From Leucobacter aridicollis (lineage in GTDB: Bacteria; Actinomycetota; Actinomycetes; Actinomycetales; Microbacteriaceae), in assembly GCF_013409595.1 (NCBI RefSeq), contig NZ_JACCBD010000001.1, forward strand, positions 1,736,001 to 1,800,000: a stretch of DNA of 64,000 nt, read 5' to 3'. The position numbers were made by a program, and so were the translations under genes. The notes below the pieces were generated by a model. It worked only from the letters and a program-made list of their open reading frames with translations, was not told the origin of the DNA and ran no database searches. Of the stretch, positions 20,583 to 30,140 are shown piece after piece. Numbering within the stretch: the stretch's first letter is position 1; each line of letters opens with the position of its first letter.

Positions 20583-20619
20583 AAGTGGGCCCCGGGAATG
20601 ATTCCCGGGGCCCACTTTT
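20583..20619 (+). terminator. Intrinsic terminator of the DUF7455-like gene
   Basis: Fourteen-bp GC-rich stem (20583-20596 with 20604-20617), 7-base loop, followed directly by T residues. One of the clearest rho-independent terminators in the window. Confidence 0.9.
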
Positions 20620-20653
20620 CTGTGTGCGCGCCGTCGAGGCCGCGCAGCAACGA

Positions 20654-20688
20654 CGAAAGGGTGCGGAGGAAACCTCCGCACCCTTTCG
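20654..20688 (-). terminator. Terminator of sigA
   Basis: Sixteen-bp perfect stem (20654-20669 with 20673-20688) with a 3-base loop, 18 bases beyond the sigA stop codon on the reverse strand. It stands back-to-back with the terminator of the convergent small gene. Confidence 0.8.
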
Positions 20689-20706
20689 AACACGCCTCGC
20701 GATGTC

Positions 20707-21963
<1,257 letters not shown>

Positions 21964-22075
21964 GCAACTTCCTCTCAGATCTCGTCGATGCGCGTCCAAA
22001 AAACTGCGCACACCATGAAAACCCATGTCAAGCCCGCGGTATTCCCGCGACGGTTGAATGGGTTCCTACCTCCTA

Positions 22076-23011
22076 TTATTGCACGGCTGGGCCGTCATTG
22101 TTTTCAGGGCCCTGTTGGCGTTCCGCGAGGAACCGTTCGAGCTCGCTCGCGAGCTGGTCGGCGGTCGGCATCGTGCCCTCCTCGCCGAGCAGCGATGAGG
22201 ACCTGTCGCCGTGCGCCTCGACGTACTGGTCAAAGCGCCGTTCGAGGTTGTCGAGCATGTCGCGCGACTCCTCGTTCTCGGAGATCTGGCGGTCCACCTG
22301 CTGCCGAAACTCGTGCGCGCGCTCTTTGGCCTCGTCCGTCGCGAACAACAGGCCGGTCGCCGCCATCACGTTGTCGAGTGCTGCCGTGAGAAGCTCCGGG
22401 TACTCATTGTTCGCGAGGTAATGCGGCACGAGGTGGGCAAAGCCCACAACCTCTTCGCCGACCCCGTGGAGCCTGTACTCGAGAAGATGCACGATGCTCG
22501 CAGGCAACCGGGTCGTCGGCTTCCACGCCGACCGCTCCATGAGATCCTCGCGGGTGCCGCTCACCGTGGCGACGATCGGCCTGGTGTGCGGGACCGGCAT
22601 CGGGATCGCCTGAACCCAGGTAGTGATGGAGACCTCGAACTCGTGTACGAGCAGGAGGACCGCCTCGGCGAATGCCTCCCAGCGGAAGTCGGGCTCGAAA
22701 CCGGAGAGCAGCAGGAAGGGTGCTCCGAGCTCGTCTCGCGCAAGGCTAAGCGTGAGCTCCTCCGGGCTGTAGTCCGTGAAATGGTCCTCGTCGAACGTGA
22801 TGAGCGGACGACGGGCTCGGTAATCGAGCAGCAGGTCGGTGTCGAAGCGAATGATCTCTTCAGGCTTGCAGCGTTCCCACAGGTATTGCTCAAGCTGAGA
22901 GACCGCATTTCCGGCGTCGGTAGACCCTGAGAGCGCGACAACAAGCGGGAGCCCCTTCGCGACACTCGCGCGGCGCTCCGCGTACACGGCAGAGAAGAGT
23001 GTTTCAGTCAC
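22076..23011 (-). CDS. PAC2 family protein
   Basis: A 311-aa protein of the PAC2 (proteasome assembly chaperone 2-like) family found in Actinobacteria, often next to sigA. The PAC2 core spans about residues 15-230 (LPLVVALSGSTDAGNAVSQLEQYLW, PFLLLSGFEPDFRWEAF, GVGEEVVGFAHLVPHYLA), followed by a charged helical C-terminal part. Function in bacteria is unsettled. The GTG start at 23011 sits six bases behind a TAGAAT box, which indicates a leaderless transcript. It lies 112 bases upstream of sigA on the same strand and may be cotranscribed. Confidence 0.9.
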   Translation of the reverse strand: MTETLFSAVYAERRASVAKGLPLVVALSGSTDAGNAVSQLEQYLWERCKPEEIIRFDTDLLLDYRARRPLITFDEDHFTDYSPEELTLSLARDELGAPFLLLSGFEPDFRWEAFAEAVLLLVHEFEVSITTWVQAIPMPVPHTRPIVATVSGTREDLMERSAWKPTTRLPASIVHLLEYRLHGVGEEVVGFAHLVPHYLANNEYPELLTAALDNVMAATGLLFATDEAKERAHEFRQQVDRQISENEESRDMLDNLERRFDQYVEAHGDRSSSLLGEEGTMPTADQLASELERFLAERQQGPENNDGPAVQ

Positions 23012-23023
23012 GGTTCCATTCTA
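23012..23023 (-). promoter_or_regulatory. Predicted -10 box for leaderless PAC2 gene
   Basis: Reverse strand TAGAAT (23023-23018), six bases, then the GTG start at 23011. No Shine-Dalgarno sequence is present. Confidence 0.55.
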
Positions 23024-23171
23024 CGAAACCAGGCGCTGAGCGGGACGAAATGCGCGAACAGCGAACACTGAACGTTCCGCTGCCGCAGATTCACAGAAGT
23101 AGTAGGCTAAACGATGCGCACCGCATACCGCGCGGATCAGGCACAGTATTGAGACCCGAGGGAGACCCCAC

Positions 23172-24545
23172 TTGGCCGAGCACCAGTTTGACATCGTAGT
23201 TCTTGGTGGCGGAAGCGCCGGATACGCGACCGCAGTCAGAGCGACACAGCTTGGAATGACCGCAGCGATCATTGAGAAGGACAAGCTCGGTGGCACCTGT
23301 CTCCACCGAGGCTGCGTGCCCACGAAGGCACTGCTGCACTCAGCAGAGGTCGCAGACGTCGCCCGTGAGGGTGCAACATACGGCATCAACTCCTCCGTCG
23401 AGTCGATCGACATCGTCGCAGTGAACGCCTTCCGCGAAAAGCTCGTCGCCGGCAAGCACAAGGGGCTTCAGGGCCTCATCAAGGCGAACGGCATCACCGT
23501 GTTTGAGGGCGAGGGCCGCCTCGCATCGCCGAACACCGTCCAGGTTGGCGCCGACACCATCGTCGGCAAGAACGTCGTGCTGGCCTCGGGGTCGTACTCT
23601 CGTTCGCTTCCCGGACTCGAGATCGGCGGCCGCGTCATCACCAGCGAGCACGCACTCGAGCTCCAGGAGATCCCGAAGAAGGTCATCGTGCTCGGCGGCG
23701 GCGTCATCGGCGTCGAGTTCGCCAGCGTCTGGCGCTCGTTCGGCGCCGAGGTCACCATCGTTGAGGGCCTCCCCCACCTCGTACCCAACGAGGAAGAGTC
23801 GGTCTCGAAGCAGCTCGAGCGCGCATTCCGCAAGCGCGGCATCGACTACAAGCTCGGCGTGCGGTTCCAGGGCGTGACCCAGGATGACTCGAGCGTGACC
23901 GTGACCCTCGAGGACGGCACGACCCTCACCGCCGACTACCTGCTCGTCGCAGTGGGCCGTGGCCCGGCGACGGCTGGCCTCGGCTACGAGGAGGCCGGGA
24001 TCGAGATGGATCGCGGCTTCGTGCTCACCACCGAGCGCCTCGCAACGAACGTTCCCGGCGTCTACGCCGTTGGCGACATCGTTCCGGGCCTGCAGCTCGC
24101 ACACCGCGGCTACCAGCAGGGCATTTTCGTCGCTGAGGAGATCGCGGGCCTCAACCCGGTCGTGGTCGCCGACGTCAACATCCCGAAGGTGACCTACTGC
24201 GATCCCGAGATCGCGTCGGTCGGCCTAACCGAGGCGAAGGCCGCCGAGCAGTACGGCGCAGAGAACATCTCCTCGTACGAGTACAACCTCGCAGGCAACG
24301 CGAAGAGCTCGATCCTCGGCACCGCGGGCACCGTCAAGGCCGTTCGCCTGAACGACGGCCCCGTGCTCGGCGTCCACATGATTGGCGCACGCGTCGGCGA
24401 GCTCGTCGGCGAAGCCCAGCTCATCGTGAACTGGGAGGCCTACCCCGAGGACGTCGCACCGTTCGTCCATGGCCACCCCACTCAGAACGAGACCATCGGC
24501 GAAGCAATGCTCAAGCTCGCCGGCAAGCCGCTGCACGCTATCTAA
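23172..24545 (+). CDS. lpdA: Dihydrolipoyl dehydrogenase (E3)
   Basis: A 457-aa FAD disulfide oxidoreductase that reoxidises dihydrolipoyl groups of 2-oxo-acid dehydrogenase complexes with NAD+. FAD-binding GGGSAG is at residues 12-17, the redox disulfide is C43/C48 in GGTCLHRGCVP, the NAD site is VLGGGVIGVEFAS, and the catalytic His435-Glu440 pair is in VHGHPTQNE. TTG start at 23172 with GAGGGAG about seven bases upstream; no better ATG or GTG is available. The E2 gene follows 47 bases later, so E3 and E2 are made together. Confidence 0.96.
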   Translation: MAEHQFDIVVLGGGSAGYATAVRATQLGMTAAIIEKDKLGGTCLHRGCVPTKALLHSAEVADVAREGATYGINSSVESIDIVAVNAFREKLVAGKHKGLQGLIKANGITVFEGEGRLASPNTVQVGADTIVGKNVVLASGSYSRSLPGLEIGGRVITSEHALELQEIPKKVIVLGGGVIGVEFASVWRSFGAEVTIVEGLPHLVPNEEESVSKQLERAFRKRGIDYKLGVRFQGVTQDDSSVTVTLEDGTTLTADYLLVAVGRGPATAGLGYEEAGIEMDRGFVLTTERLATNVPGVYAVGDIVPGLQLAHRGYQQGIFVAEEIAGLNPVVVADVNIPKVTYCDPEIASVGLTEAKAAEQYGAENISSYEYNLAGNAKSSILGTAGTVKAVRLNDGPVLGVHMIGARVGELVGEAQLIVNWEAYPEDVAPFVHGHPTQNETIGEAMLKLAGKPLHAI

Positions 24546-24592
24546 GCGGCATCACAAGCTAGATCTAGAAGAAATTTAGAAGGAGAATCACG

Positions 24593-26347
24593 ATGAGTGA
24601 ATCGGTAGTCCTCCCCGCGCTGGGCGAGAGCGTCACCGAGGGGACGGTGACCCGCTGGCTGAAGCAGGTGGGCGAGACCGTGGCGGTCGACGAGCCGCTG
24701 CTCGAGGTCTCGACCGACAAGGTGGACACCGAGGTGCCTTCCCCCGTCGCCGGCGTGGTTGAAGAGATCCTCGTCCAGGAAGACGAGACCGCCGAGGTTG
24801 GCGCGGTGCTCGCACGCATCGGCGACGGCAGCGGTTCCGCTCCCGCCACCACGCCCGAGCCCGAGCAGGCTGCAGCCCCCGCGGCTAAGCCGGCCGCAGA
24901 GCCCGCAGCTCCCGCCGAGCCGGCCCCCGCGGCTGAGCCCGCGGCTGAGCCCGCGGCTGCTGAGCCCGCAGCCCCGGCTGCCGGCGGCGACAGCCAGGAC
25001 ATCGTCCTCCCGTCGCTTGGCGAGTCGATCACCGAGGGAACGGTGACGCGCTGGCTGAAGCAGATCGGTGACGCTGTTGAGGTCGACGAGCCGCTGCTCG
25101 AGGTCTCAACTGACAAGGTAGACACCGAAGTGCCGTCGCCCGTCGCTGGCATTCTCCAGGAGACCCTCGTTGGCGAAGACGAGACCGTCGAGGTCGGCGC
25201 TGTGCTCGCGCGCGTCGGCAGTGGTGCAGCGGCTCCGGCTGCCGCTCCCGCCGAGGCGGCACCCGCGGCTCCCGCTCCCGCAGCAGCTGCTCCTGCACCC
25301 GCGGCAGCAGCTCCCGCGGCAGCGCCCGCACCAGCAGCTGCTCCCGCACCTGCAGCCGCACCGGCGCCTGCACCCGCTCCGGCAGCCCCGGCTCCGGCAG
25401 CCGCTCCGGCACCTGCTGCTGCTCCTGCAGCGGCCGCGCCCGAGGCTGGCGGCTACGTCACCCCGATCGTGCGCAAGCTCGCGGGCGAGCGTGGCGTCGA
25501 CCTGTCGACGGTGACCGGCACGGGTGTCGGCGGTCGCATCCGCAAGGAAGACGTGCTCGCCGCGGCGACCGCAGCTCCCGCAGCGGCGGCAGCGCCGGCA
25601 GCAGCAGCTCCGGCACCTCGCGTTGTCTCTGAGCTCCGCGGTACGACGCAGAAGATGAGCCGACTCCGTAAGGTGATTGCGGAGCGCGCAGTCGCATCGA
25701 TGCAGCAGACCGCACAGCTGACGACCGTGGTGAAGGTTGACGTCACCCGCGTCGCTCAGCTGCGTCAGGCCAAGAAGGATGAGTTCCTCGCGAAGACCGG
25801 CTCGAAGCTGTCCTTCATGCCGTTCTTCGCGCTGGCGGCGGCGGAGGCGCTTCAGGCCTACCCCGTCATCAACTCGACCGTCGAGGGTGACCAGATCGTC
25901 TACCCGGCCACCGAGAACGTCAGCATCGCTGTCGACACGGAGCGCGGTCTGCTGACCCCGGTGCTTCGCGATGCGGGCACGAAGAACATCGCCCAGATCG
26001 CTGGCGAGATCGCTGATCTCGCGGCGCGGACGCGTGATAACAAGCTGACTCCGGACGAGCTGAGCGGTGGCACCTTCACCCTCACCAACACCGGCTCGCG
26101 CGGCGCGCTCTTCGACACGCCGCTCGTGTTCCTGCCGCAGTCCGCGATCCTCGGCACCGGCGTCGTCGTCAAGGAGCCCGGGGTCGTCTCGACGCCCGAG
26201 GGTGACTCGATCGCGATCCGGTCGACGGTCTACCTCGCACTGTCCTACGACCACCGGACCATCGACGGCGCCGACGCTGCGCGTTTCCTTACGCAGATGA
26301 AGGCACGCCTCGAGGAGGGCAACTTCGCGGCAGATCTCGGGATCTAG
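24593..26347 (+). CDS. sucB: Dihydrolipoamide acyltransferase, E2 (SucB type, two lipoyl domains)
   Basis: A 584-aa E2 core protein. Lipoyl domain 1 (about 3-78) carries the lipoylation Lys43 and domain 2 (about 136-210) Lys175, both in [14 protein letters not shown]. An Ala/Pro linker of about 70 residues (about 214-284) follows, then the E3/E1-binding domain ([17 protein letters not shown], about 288-322), a second Ala-rich linker, and the catalytic domain from about 350 with H554 and D558 in [12 protein letters not shown]. Annotated as succinyltransferase by similarity; in related Actinobacteria the same E2 can serve pyruvate dehydrogenase as well, and AceE is encoded at 48.9 kb. AGAAGGAGAATC precedes the ATG. 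Confidence 0.92.
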   Translation: MSESVVLPALGESVTEGTVTRWLKQVGETVAVDEPLLEVSTDKVDTEVPSPVAGVVEEILVQEDETAEVGAVLARIGDGSGSAPATTPEPEQAAAPAAKPAAEPAAPAEPAPAAEPAAEPAAAEPAAPAAGGDSQDIVLPSLGESITEGTVTRWLKQIGDAVEVDEPLLEVSTDKVDTEVPSPVAGILQETLVGEDETVEVGAVLARVGSGAAAPAAAPAEAAPAAPAPAAAAPAPAAAAPAAAPAPAAAPAPAAAPAPAPAPAAPAPAAAPAPAAAPAAAAPEAGGYVTPIVRKLAGERGVDLSTVTGTGVGGRIRKEDVLAAATAAPAAAAAPAAAAPAPRVVSELRGTTQKMSRLRKVIAERAVASMQQTAQLTTVVKVDVTRVAQLRQAKKDEFLAKTGSKLSFMPFFALAAAEALQAYPVINSTVEGDQIVYPATENVSIAVDTERGLLTPVLRDAGTKNIAQIAGEIADLAARTRDNKLTPDELSGGTFTLTNTGSRGALFDTPLVFLPQSAILGTGVVVKEPGVVSTPEGDSIAIRSTVYLALSYDHRTIDGADAARFLTQMKARLEEGNFAADLGI

Positions 26348-26358
26348 CTCGAACGAGT

Positions 26359-26403
26359 AGTGAGGGGTTCTGCGGCGCGATGTGCGCTGCAGAACCCCTC
26401 ACT
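26359..26403. terminator. Terminator after sucB, shared with the convergent orphan gene
   Basis: Twenty-bp stem with one G-U pair (26359-26378 with 26384-26403) and a 5-base loop. It overlaps the last bases of the convergent gene at 26399. No T-tract beyond a short CGTTT. Confidence 0.75.
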
Positions 26404-27073
26404 CGTTTCCAGCGCGCCGGTTGCCGCCGGTGAGCACCGCACGCACCGCGGCCAGGGATTCCGGCCGCAGCGGGGTCGGTGTGAGTCGCGTACCGACCGT
26501 ATGCGCGAGCGTCTCGGACGCCTCCCCCGGGTCCCACGGTGTCAGGCGAGCAAGCTGTGCGGCGACGTCGCCGAATACCTCTGAGAGGAAGCCGGCCGCG
26601 CCGGGCGGCGCGAGCGATGTCGCGAGGCCCCCGAGCACGCGAAGCGACACGCCGAAGCCGTGACATCCGTCGTCGTGTCCCGCTCGAACGTCGACGGCGG
26701 CCGCCGCGACGCGCGCGTACCGCAGGCGCGCGGATCCCGGGGGCCGCGCCACCACCGTGACCGGGGGTGGCGGATTCGCCTGGCGACGATAGTTGCCATC
26801 GCCTGGCACCTGCAGCATGAGCGTCCTCACAACGTCTCCCCCAAGGCACGCCGCGCGTTCCCTAGCGGCAAGGCCCGCACCACAGACCGCGAGCATGAGG
26901 CTCGCGGTCTCCCCCGCCGACAGTGCTTCGGTGGCGTCCCTTCGGGGTGCATCGCGGATGGTGCGCATCCTCCCATCGTCGCCTGTGACCCACCCTGGCA
27001 CCACCGCTGGGCGAGCCCACGCCCCATCTGGGGACGAGTGACCGCGCCCGAGGCCCTGTGGGCGGCGCTCCAT
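26399..27073 (-). CDS. Hypothetical protein in the place of lipB-lipA
   Basis: An open frame of up to 224 aa that I do not recognise. The C-terminal 130 residues look protein-like (LRYARVAAAAVDVRAGHDDG, LRVLGGLATSLAPPGAAGF, LSEVFGDVAAQLARLTPW) and end with an Arg-rich tail; there is no signal peptide, membrane helix or catalytic motif. The N-terminal 35 residues are doubtful and translation may begin at the internal ATG near residue 36 (MRTIRDAPRR). It is transcribed against its neighbours. In Mycobacterium and Streptomyces the equivalent interval holds lipB and lipA, absent here. It could be a real lineage-specific gene or a chance frame in GC-rich DNA. Confidence 0.5.
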   Translation of the reverse strand: MERRPQGLGRGHSSPDGAWARPAVVPGWVTGDDGRMRTIRDAPRRDATEALSAGETASLMLAVCGAGLAARERAACLGGDVVRTLMLQVPGDGNYRRQANPPPPVTVVARPPGSARLRYARVAAAAVDVRAGHDDGCHGFGVSLRVLGGLATSLAPPGAAGFLSEVFGDVAAQLARLTPWDPGEASETLAHTVGTRLTPTPLRPESLAAVRAVLTGGNRRAGNE

Positions 27074-27153
27074 AACGGCAATTCTCGCTCTGCCACGAGC
27101 GAACGACGGCGACGGTGCGCCAGCACCGCCCGAGACGCGGTACGATGGAAGGT

Positions 27154-27843
27154 ATGGCAGAGGCGAAGCAGAAGTCCCCGGGTCGCATCAAGCAGATGGT
27201 GCAGGTGTACAAGAACACCCGCACCCAAGACAAGCTGCTGACCCCACTGATGCTGCTCTCGTTCGTCGGGCCGATCCTGATCGCCGTCCTCCTCGCCTGG
27301 CTGCTGCCAGGGAACTGGTTCAGCTGGATCCTGTGGCCCCTCACCGGCATCCTCGCCGGCCTGCTCATCGCCATGATCGTGCTCGGCCGCCGCGCCGAGG
27401 CTGTCGCGTACGCGCAGATCGAGGGCCGCCCGGGCGCCGTTGGCGCGATCGTGCAGAGCGCCCTGCGTCGCAGCTGGCGCGGCTCCGAGGTTCCCGTCGC
27501 GATGACCCGTCAGCAGGACGCCGTCTACCGCGTCATCGGTCGCGGCGGCGTCGTGCTCATCTCCGAGGGCTCGCGCCAGCGCACCCAGCGCATCGCGCAC
27601 GACGAGGAGCGCAAACTGAAGCGCGCAATCTCGAACGTGCCGATCTCGCACCTCTACGTTGGCCCCGACGAGGGCGCCGTCGCGCTGCCGAAGCTCTCGA
27701 AGGAGCTGCAGAAGATGAAGCGCGTGCTCAACCGCAACGAGATCGCGGCGGTCTACAACCGACTCTCCTCGCTCCAGGCGAGCCCGGTCGGCATCCCGAA
27801 GGGCATCGACCCGAATCGCGTCCGCGCCCAGCGCCCGCGCTAA
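27154..27843 (+). CDS. DUF4191 family membrane protein
   Basis: A 229-aa protein with two adjacent N-terminal membrane helices (about residues 30-50 and 55-75; LMLLSFVGPILIAVLLAWLL and WILWPLTGILAGLLIAMIVL) and a basic cytoplasmic domain. It matches the actinobacterial DUF4191 family, which sits between lipA and glnA1 in Mycobacterium (Rv2219 position); function unknown. ATG 27154 is chosen over the in-frame ATG at 27145. A TACGAT box ends seven bases before it. It is followed 3 bases later by the RDD gene. Confidence 0.88.
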   Translation: MAEAKQKSPGRIKQMVQVYKNTRTQDKLLTPLMLLSFVGPILIAVLLAWLLPGNWFSWILWPLTGILAGLLIAMIVLGRRAEAVAYAQIEGRPGAVGAIVQSALRRSWRGSEVPVAMTRQQDAVYRVIGRGGVVLISEGSRQRTQRIAHDEERKLKRAISNVPISHLYVGPDEGAVALPKLSKELQKMKRVLNRNEIAAVYNRLSSLQASPVGIPKGIDPNRVRAQRPR

Positions 27844-27846
27844 GCC

Positions 27847-28263
27847 ATGTCCCAGAAGTTTGGTGACCTCGCCCCCAGCGAGTACCCCGGCGAGCGCCTC
27901 GGCCTCCCGGCGGACGGCCCGCGGTCAGTGGGTCGCGTCGGGCGACGGCTGGTCGCGATCTGCATCGACTGGGCGCTCGCGTCGCTCCCCGCGTACCTCC
28001 TGATCGGTGGCCCGCAGGCGATGTGGTGGCATTCGCTCATCTTTATGCTCATGCAGATCGTGTTCGTTCCGACAATCGGCGGATCGCTCGGGCATCGCAT
28101 CGTCGGCCTGCAGGTCGTGCCGCTCGCCGGCGGTTGGGTCGGGATCTGGCGCCCCATCGTCCGCGCGGTCCTCGTGACGCTCGTGATCCCCGCGCTCGTG
28201 TGGGACAGCGACCAGCGCGGGTTCCACGACAAGATCGCAGGGACGGTGCTGATTCGCGCCTAG
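27847..28263 (+). CDS. RDD family membrane protein
   Basis: A 138-aa membrane protein of the RDD family (usually Arg-Asp-Asp motifs; here VGRRLVAICIDWALASLPAYLL and DQRGFHDKIAGTVLI). Three or four helices are predicted. The family function is poorly known. It starts three bases after the DUF4191 stop and is coupled to it. This DUF4191-RDD-glnA1 order is conserved across Actinobacteria. Confidence 0.9.
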   Translation: MSQKFGDLAPSEYPGERLGLPADGPRSVGRVGRRLVAICIDWALASLPAYLLIGGPQAMWWHSLIFMLMQIVFVPTIGGSLGHRIVGLQVVPLAGGWVGIWRPIVRAVLVTLVIPALVWDSDQRGFHDKIAGTVLIRA

Positions 28264-28332
28264 CGCGCAGTCGATTCATCATGCGAGAACTCGTTGTCAC
28301 CGTCGACACCGGGGTTCGTCGCGCCGCAATAC

Positions 28333-28370
28333 GTAACACGCCTGAAACACTGCTTCCACGCTCCCGAAAT
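28333..28370 (+). promoter_or_regulatory. GlnR-box-like array upstream of glnA1
   Basis: Four half sites are spaced by exactly six bases: GTAAC (28333-28337), GAAAC (28344-28348), TCCAC (28355-28359) and GAAAT (28366-28370). This follows the actinobacterial GlnR consensus gTnAc-n6-GaAAc repeated twice. The array lies just upstream of a candidate -10 (TAGGCT, 28381-28386), where activation or repression of glnA1 by nitrogen would be expected. Confidence 0.55.
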
Positions 28371-28432
28371 GCTGGAAGCATAGGCTTGACCTACGAAGCG
28401 GCAGACTGCCGCACCGAAAAGTGAGGATCCCG

Positions 28433-29857
28433 ATGTTCAAGACTCCCCAGGAAGTCATCGACTATATCCGCGAAACCGACGTCAAGTTTCTTGACATCCG
28501 GTTCACCGATCTCCCCGGCGTGCAGCAGCACTTCAACATCCCGGCGAGCACGGTAGATCTCGATTTCTTCGAGGTCGGGCAGATGTTCGACGCCTCCTCG
28601 ATCCGCGGCTTCGCGACGATCGCTGAGTCGGACATGCAGCTCATCCCCGATGTGACCACCGCGTACATCGACCAGTTCCGCGCCGAGCGCACGCTCATCA
28701 TGGTGTTCGACATCTACAATCCGCGCACCGGCGAGATCTACTCGAAGGATCCGCGCCAGGTCGCGAAGAAGGCCGAGCAGTTCCTTGCCTCGACCGGCAT
28801 CGCCGACACCGCGTTCTTCGCGCCCGAGGCCGAGTTCTACATCCTCGACTCGGTGCGCTACGAGACGACGCCGCGCCGCACGTTCTTCGAGATCGACTCG
28901 GAGGAGGCGCACTGGAACTCCGCCACCGACTACGAGGGCGGCAACCTCGGCAACACGACCCCGCTCAAGGGCGGCTACTTCCCCGTCTCGCCCGTCGACA
29001 AGCAGGCGGATCTGCGCGACGATATCTCGCTGCGCCTCATCGAGGCTGGCCTCCAGCTCGAGCGAGCCCACCACGAGGTTGGCGCGCCCGGCCAGGCCGA
29101 GATCAACTACCGGTTTGACACCATGGTCGCCGCCGCGGACGACGTGCTGAAGTTCAAGTACATCGTGAAGAACACCGCAGAGCTCTGGGGCAAGACTGCC
29201 ACGTTCATGCCGAAGCCCGTGTTCGGCGATAACGGCTCGGGAATGCACACCCACATGTCCCTCTGGGCGAACGGCGAGCCGCTGTTCTACGACGAGAACG
29301 GCTACGCCGGCCTCTCGGACACCGCACGCTGGTACATCGGCGGCATCCTCAAGCACGCGGCCTCGCTGCTAGCGTTCACGAACCCGACGATCAACAGCTA
29401 CCGTCGCCTCGTGAAGGGCTACGAGGCGCCCGTCAACCTCGCGTACTCGGCGGGCAACCGCTCGGCCGCGATCCGCATCCCGCTGACGGGTTCGAACCCG
29501 AAGGCGAAGCGCATCGAGTTCCGCGCCCCCGACGCGTCGGGCAACCCCTACCTGGCGTTCGCCGCGCAACTCATGGCGGGTATCGACGGTATTCGCAACC
29601 GTATCGAGCCGGGCGAGCCGATCGACAAGGATCTCTACGAGCTTCCCCCCGAGGAAGCCGCAAACATCCCGCAGGTGCCGGGCTCGCTCGGTGAGGCGCT
29701 CGCCGCGCTCGAGGCGGATCACGCGTACCTGCTCGAGGGCGGCGTCTTCACTGAGGAGCTGATCCAGACCTGGATCAACCTCAAGAACGAGACCGAGCTC
29801 CTGCCGATGGCGATTCGCCCGCACCCGTACGAGTTCGAGCTGTACTACGGCGTGTAG
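28433..29857 (+). CDS. glnA: Glutamine synthetase type I (adenylylatable)
   Basis: A 474-aa dodecameric glutamine synthetase (GlnA1) that makes glutamine from glutamate, ammonia and ATP. Beta-grasp N-terminal region [18 protein letters not shown]; metal/substrate motifs [36 protein letters not shown] and NRSAAIRIP. The adenylylation loop LYELPPEEA has Tyr402, the residue modified by GlnE, which is encoded just downstream. ATG at 28433 follows GAGG; the in-frame GTG at 28421 overlaps that site and is less likely. A GlnR-box-like array lies upstream and a 14-bp hairpin follows. Confidence 0.97.
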   Translation: MFKTPQEVIDYIRETDVKFLDIRFTDLPGVQQHFNIPASTVDLDFFEVGQMFDASSIRGFATIAESDMQLIPDVTTAYIDQFRAERTLIMVFDIYNPRTGEIYSKDPRQVAKKAEQFLASTGIADTAFFAPEAEFYILDSVRYETTPRRTFFEIDSEEAHWNSATDYEGGNLGNTTPLKGGYFPVSPVDKQADLRDDISLRLIEAGLQLERAHHEVGAPGQAEINYRFDTMVAAADDVLKFKYIVKNTAELWGKTATFMPKPVFGDNGSGMHTHMSLWANGEPLFYDENGYAGLSDTARWYIGGILKHAASLLAFTNPTINSYRRLVKGYEAPVNLAYSAGNRSAAIRIPLTGSNPKAKRIEFRAPDASGNPYLAFAAQLMAGIDGIRNRIEPGEPIDKDLYELPPEEAANIPQVPGSLGEALAALEADHAYLLEGGVFTEELIQTWINLKNETELLPMAIRPHPYEFELYYGV

Positions 29858-29878
29858 GCGCTTCGCACCATCACACAC

Positions 29879-29918
29879 GAAACCGCCCAGCGAGCCGAGG
29901 AGGCCGCTGGGCGGTTTC
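29879..29918 (+). terminator. Terminator of glnA
   Basis: Fourteen-bp stem (29879-29892 with 29905-29918) beginning 21 bases after the glnA stop. The 12-base loop can form a further 3-bp pairing. It also lies just beyond the 3' end of the small leftward ORF at 29933. Confidence 0.75.
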
Positions 29919-29932
29919 GCGTCGTGGTGCGG

Positions 29933-30010
29933 TTAGGAGTTGATATCGTCCTCGATATCAGCATCCTCGCTCGAGAGGATGGCTTCGAGGAAGCTTGCCA
30001 GATAGTTCAT
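29933..30010 (-). CDS. Candidate 25-aa leaderless small protein between glnA and glnE
   Basis: Reverse-strand ATG at 30010 opens MNYLASFLEAILSS and runs 25 residues to a TAA, ending in an acidic tail (EDDINS). The first 14 residues could form an amphipathic or membrane-surface helix. A TACTCT box ends seven bases before the ATG, the same arrangement seen at leaderless genes in this window. It lies about 130 bases beyond the glnE stop, on the same strand. I do not recognise a family. Reality rests on the promoter spacing and the bounded hairpin just beyond its stop. Confidence 0.4.
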   Translation of the reverse strand: MNYLASFLEAILSSEDADIEDDINS

Positions 30011-30140
30011 GGTTGTCAGAGTACGCGGCAAGCGGCCCGCTGGCTAGACCCTGCACGGAACAGACATCGGGCGTTCACCGAAGCGACACAACGGACGCAG
30101 CGACGTCGCGGAAGCACCACCATGCCAGGGCGCGCGCTCG

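Noticed and set aside
26660..27241. Rightward 193-codon frame opposite the orphan gene
   Set aside because: Arg-rich composition, overlaps the true DUF4191 start, and no ribosome binding site.
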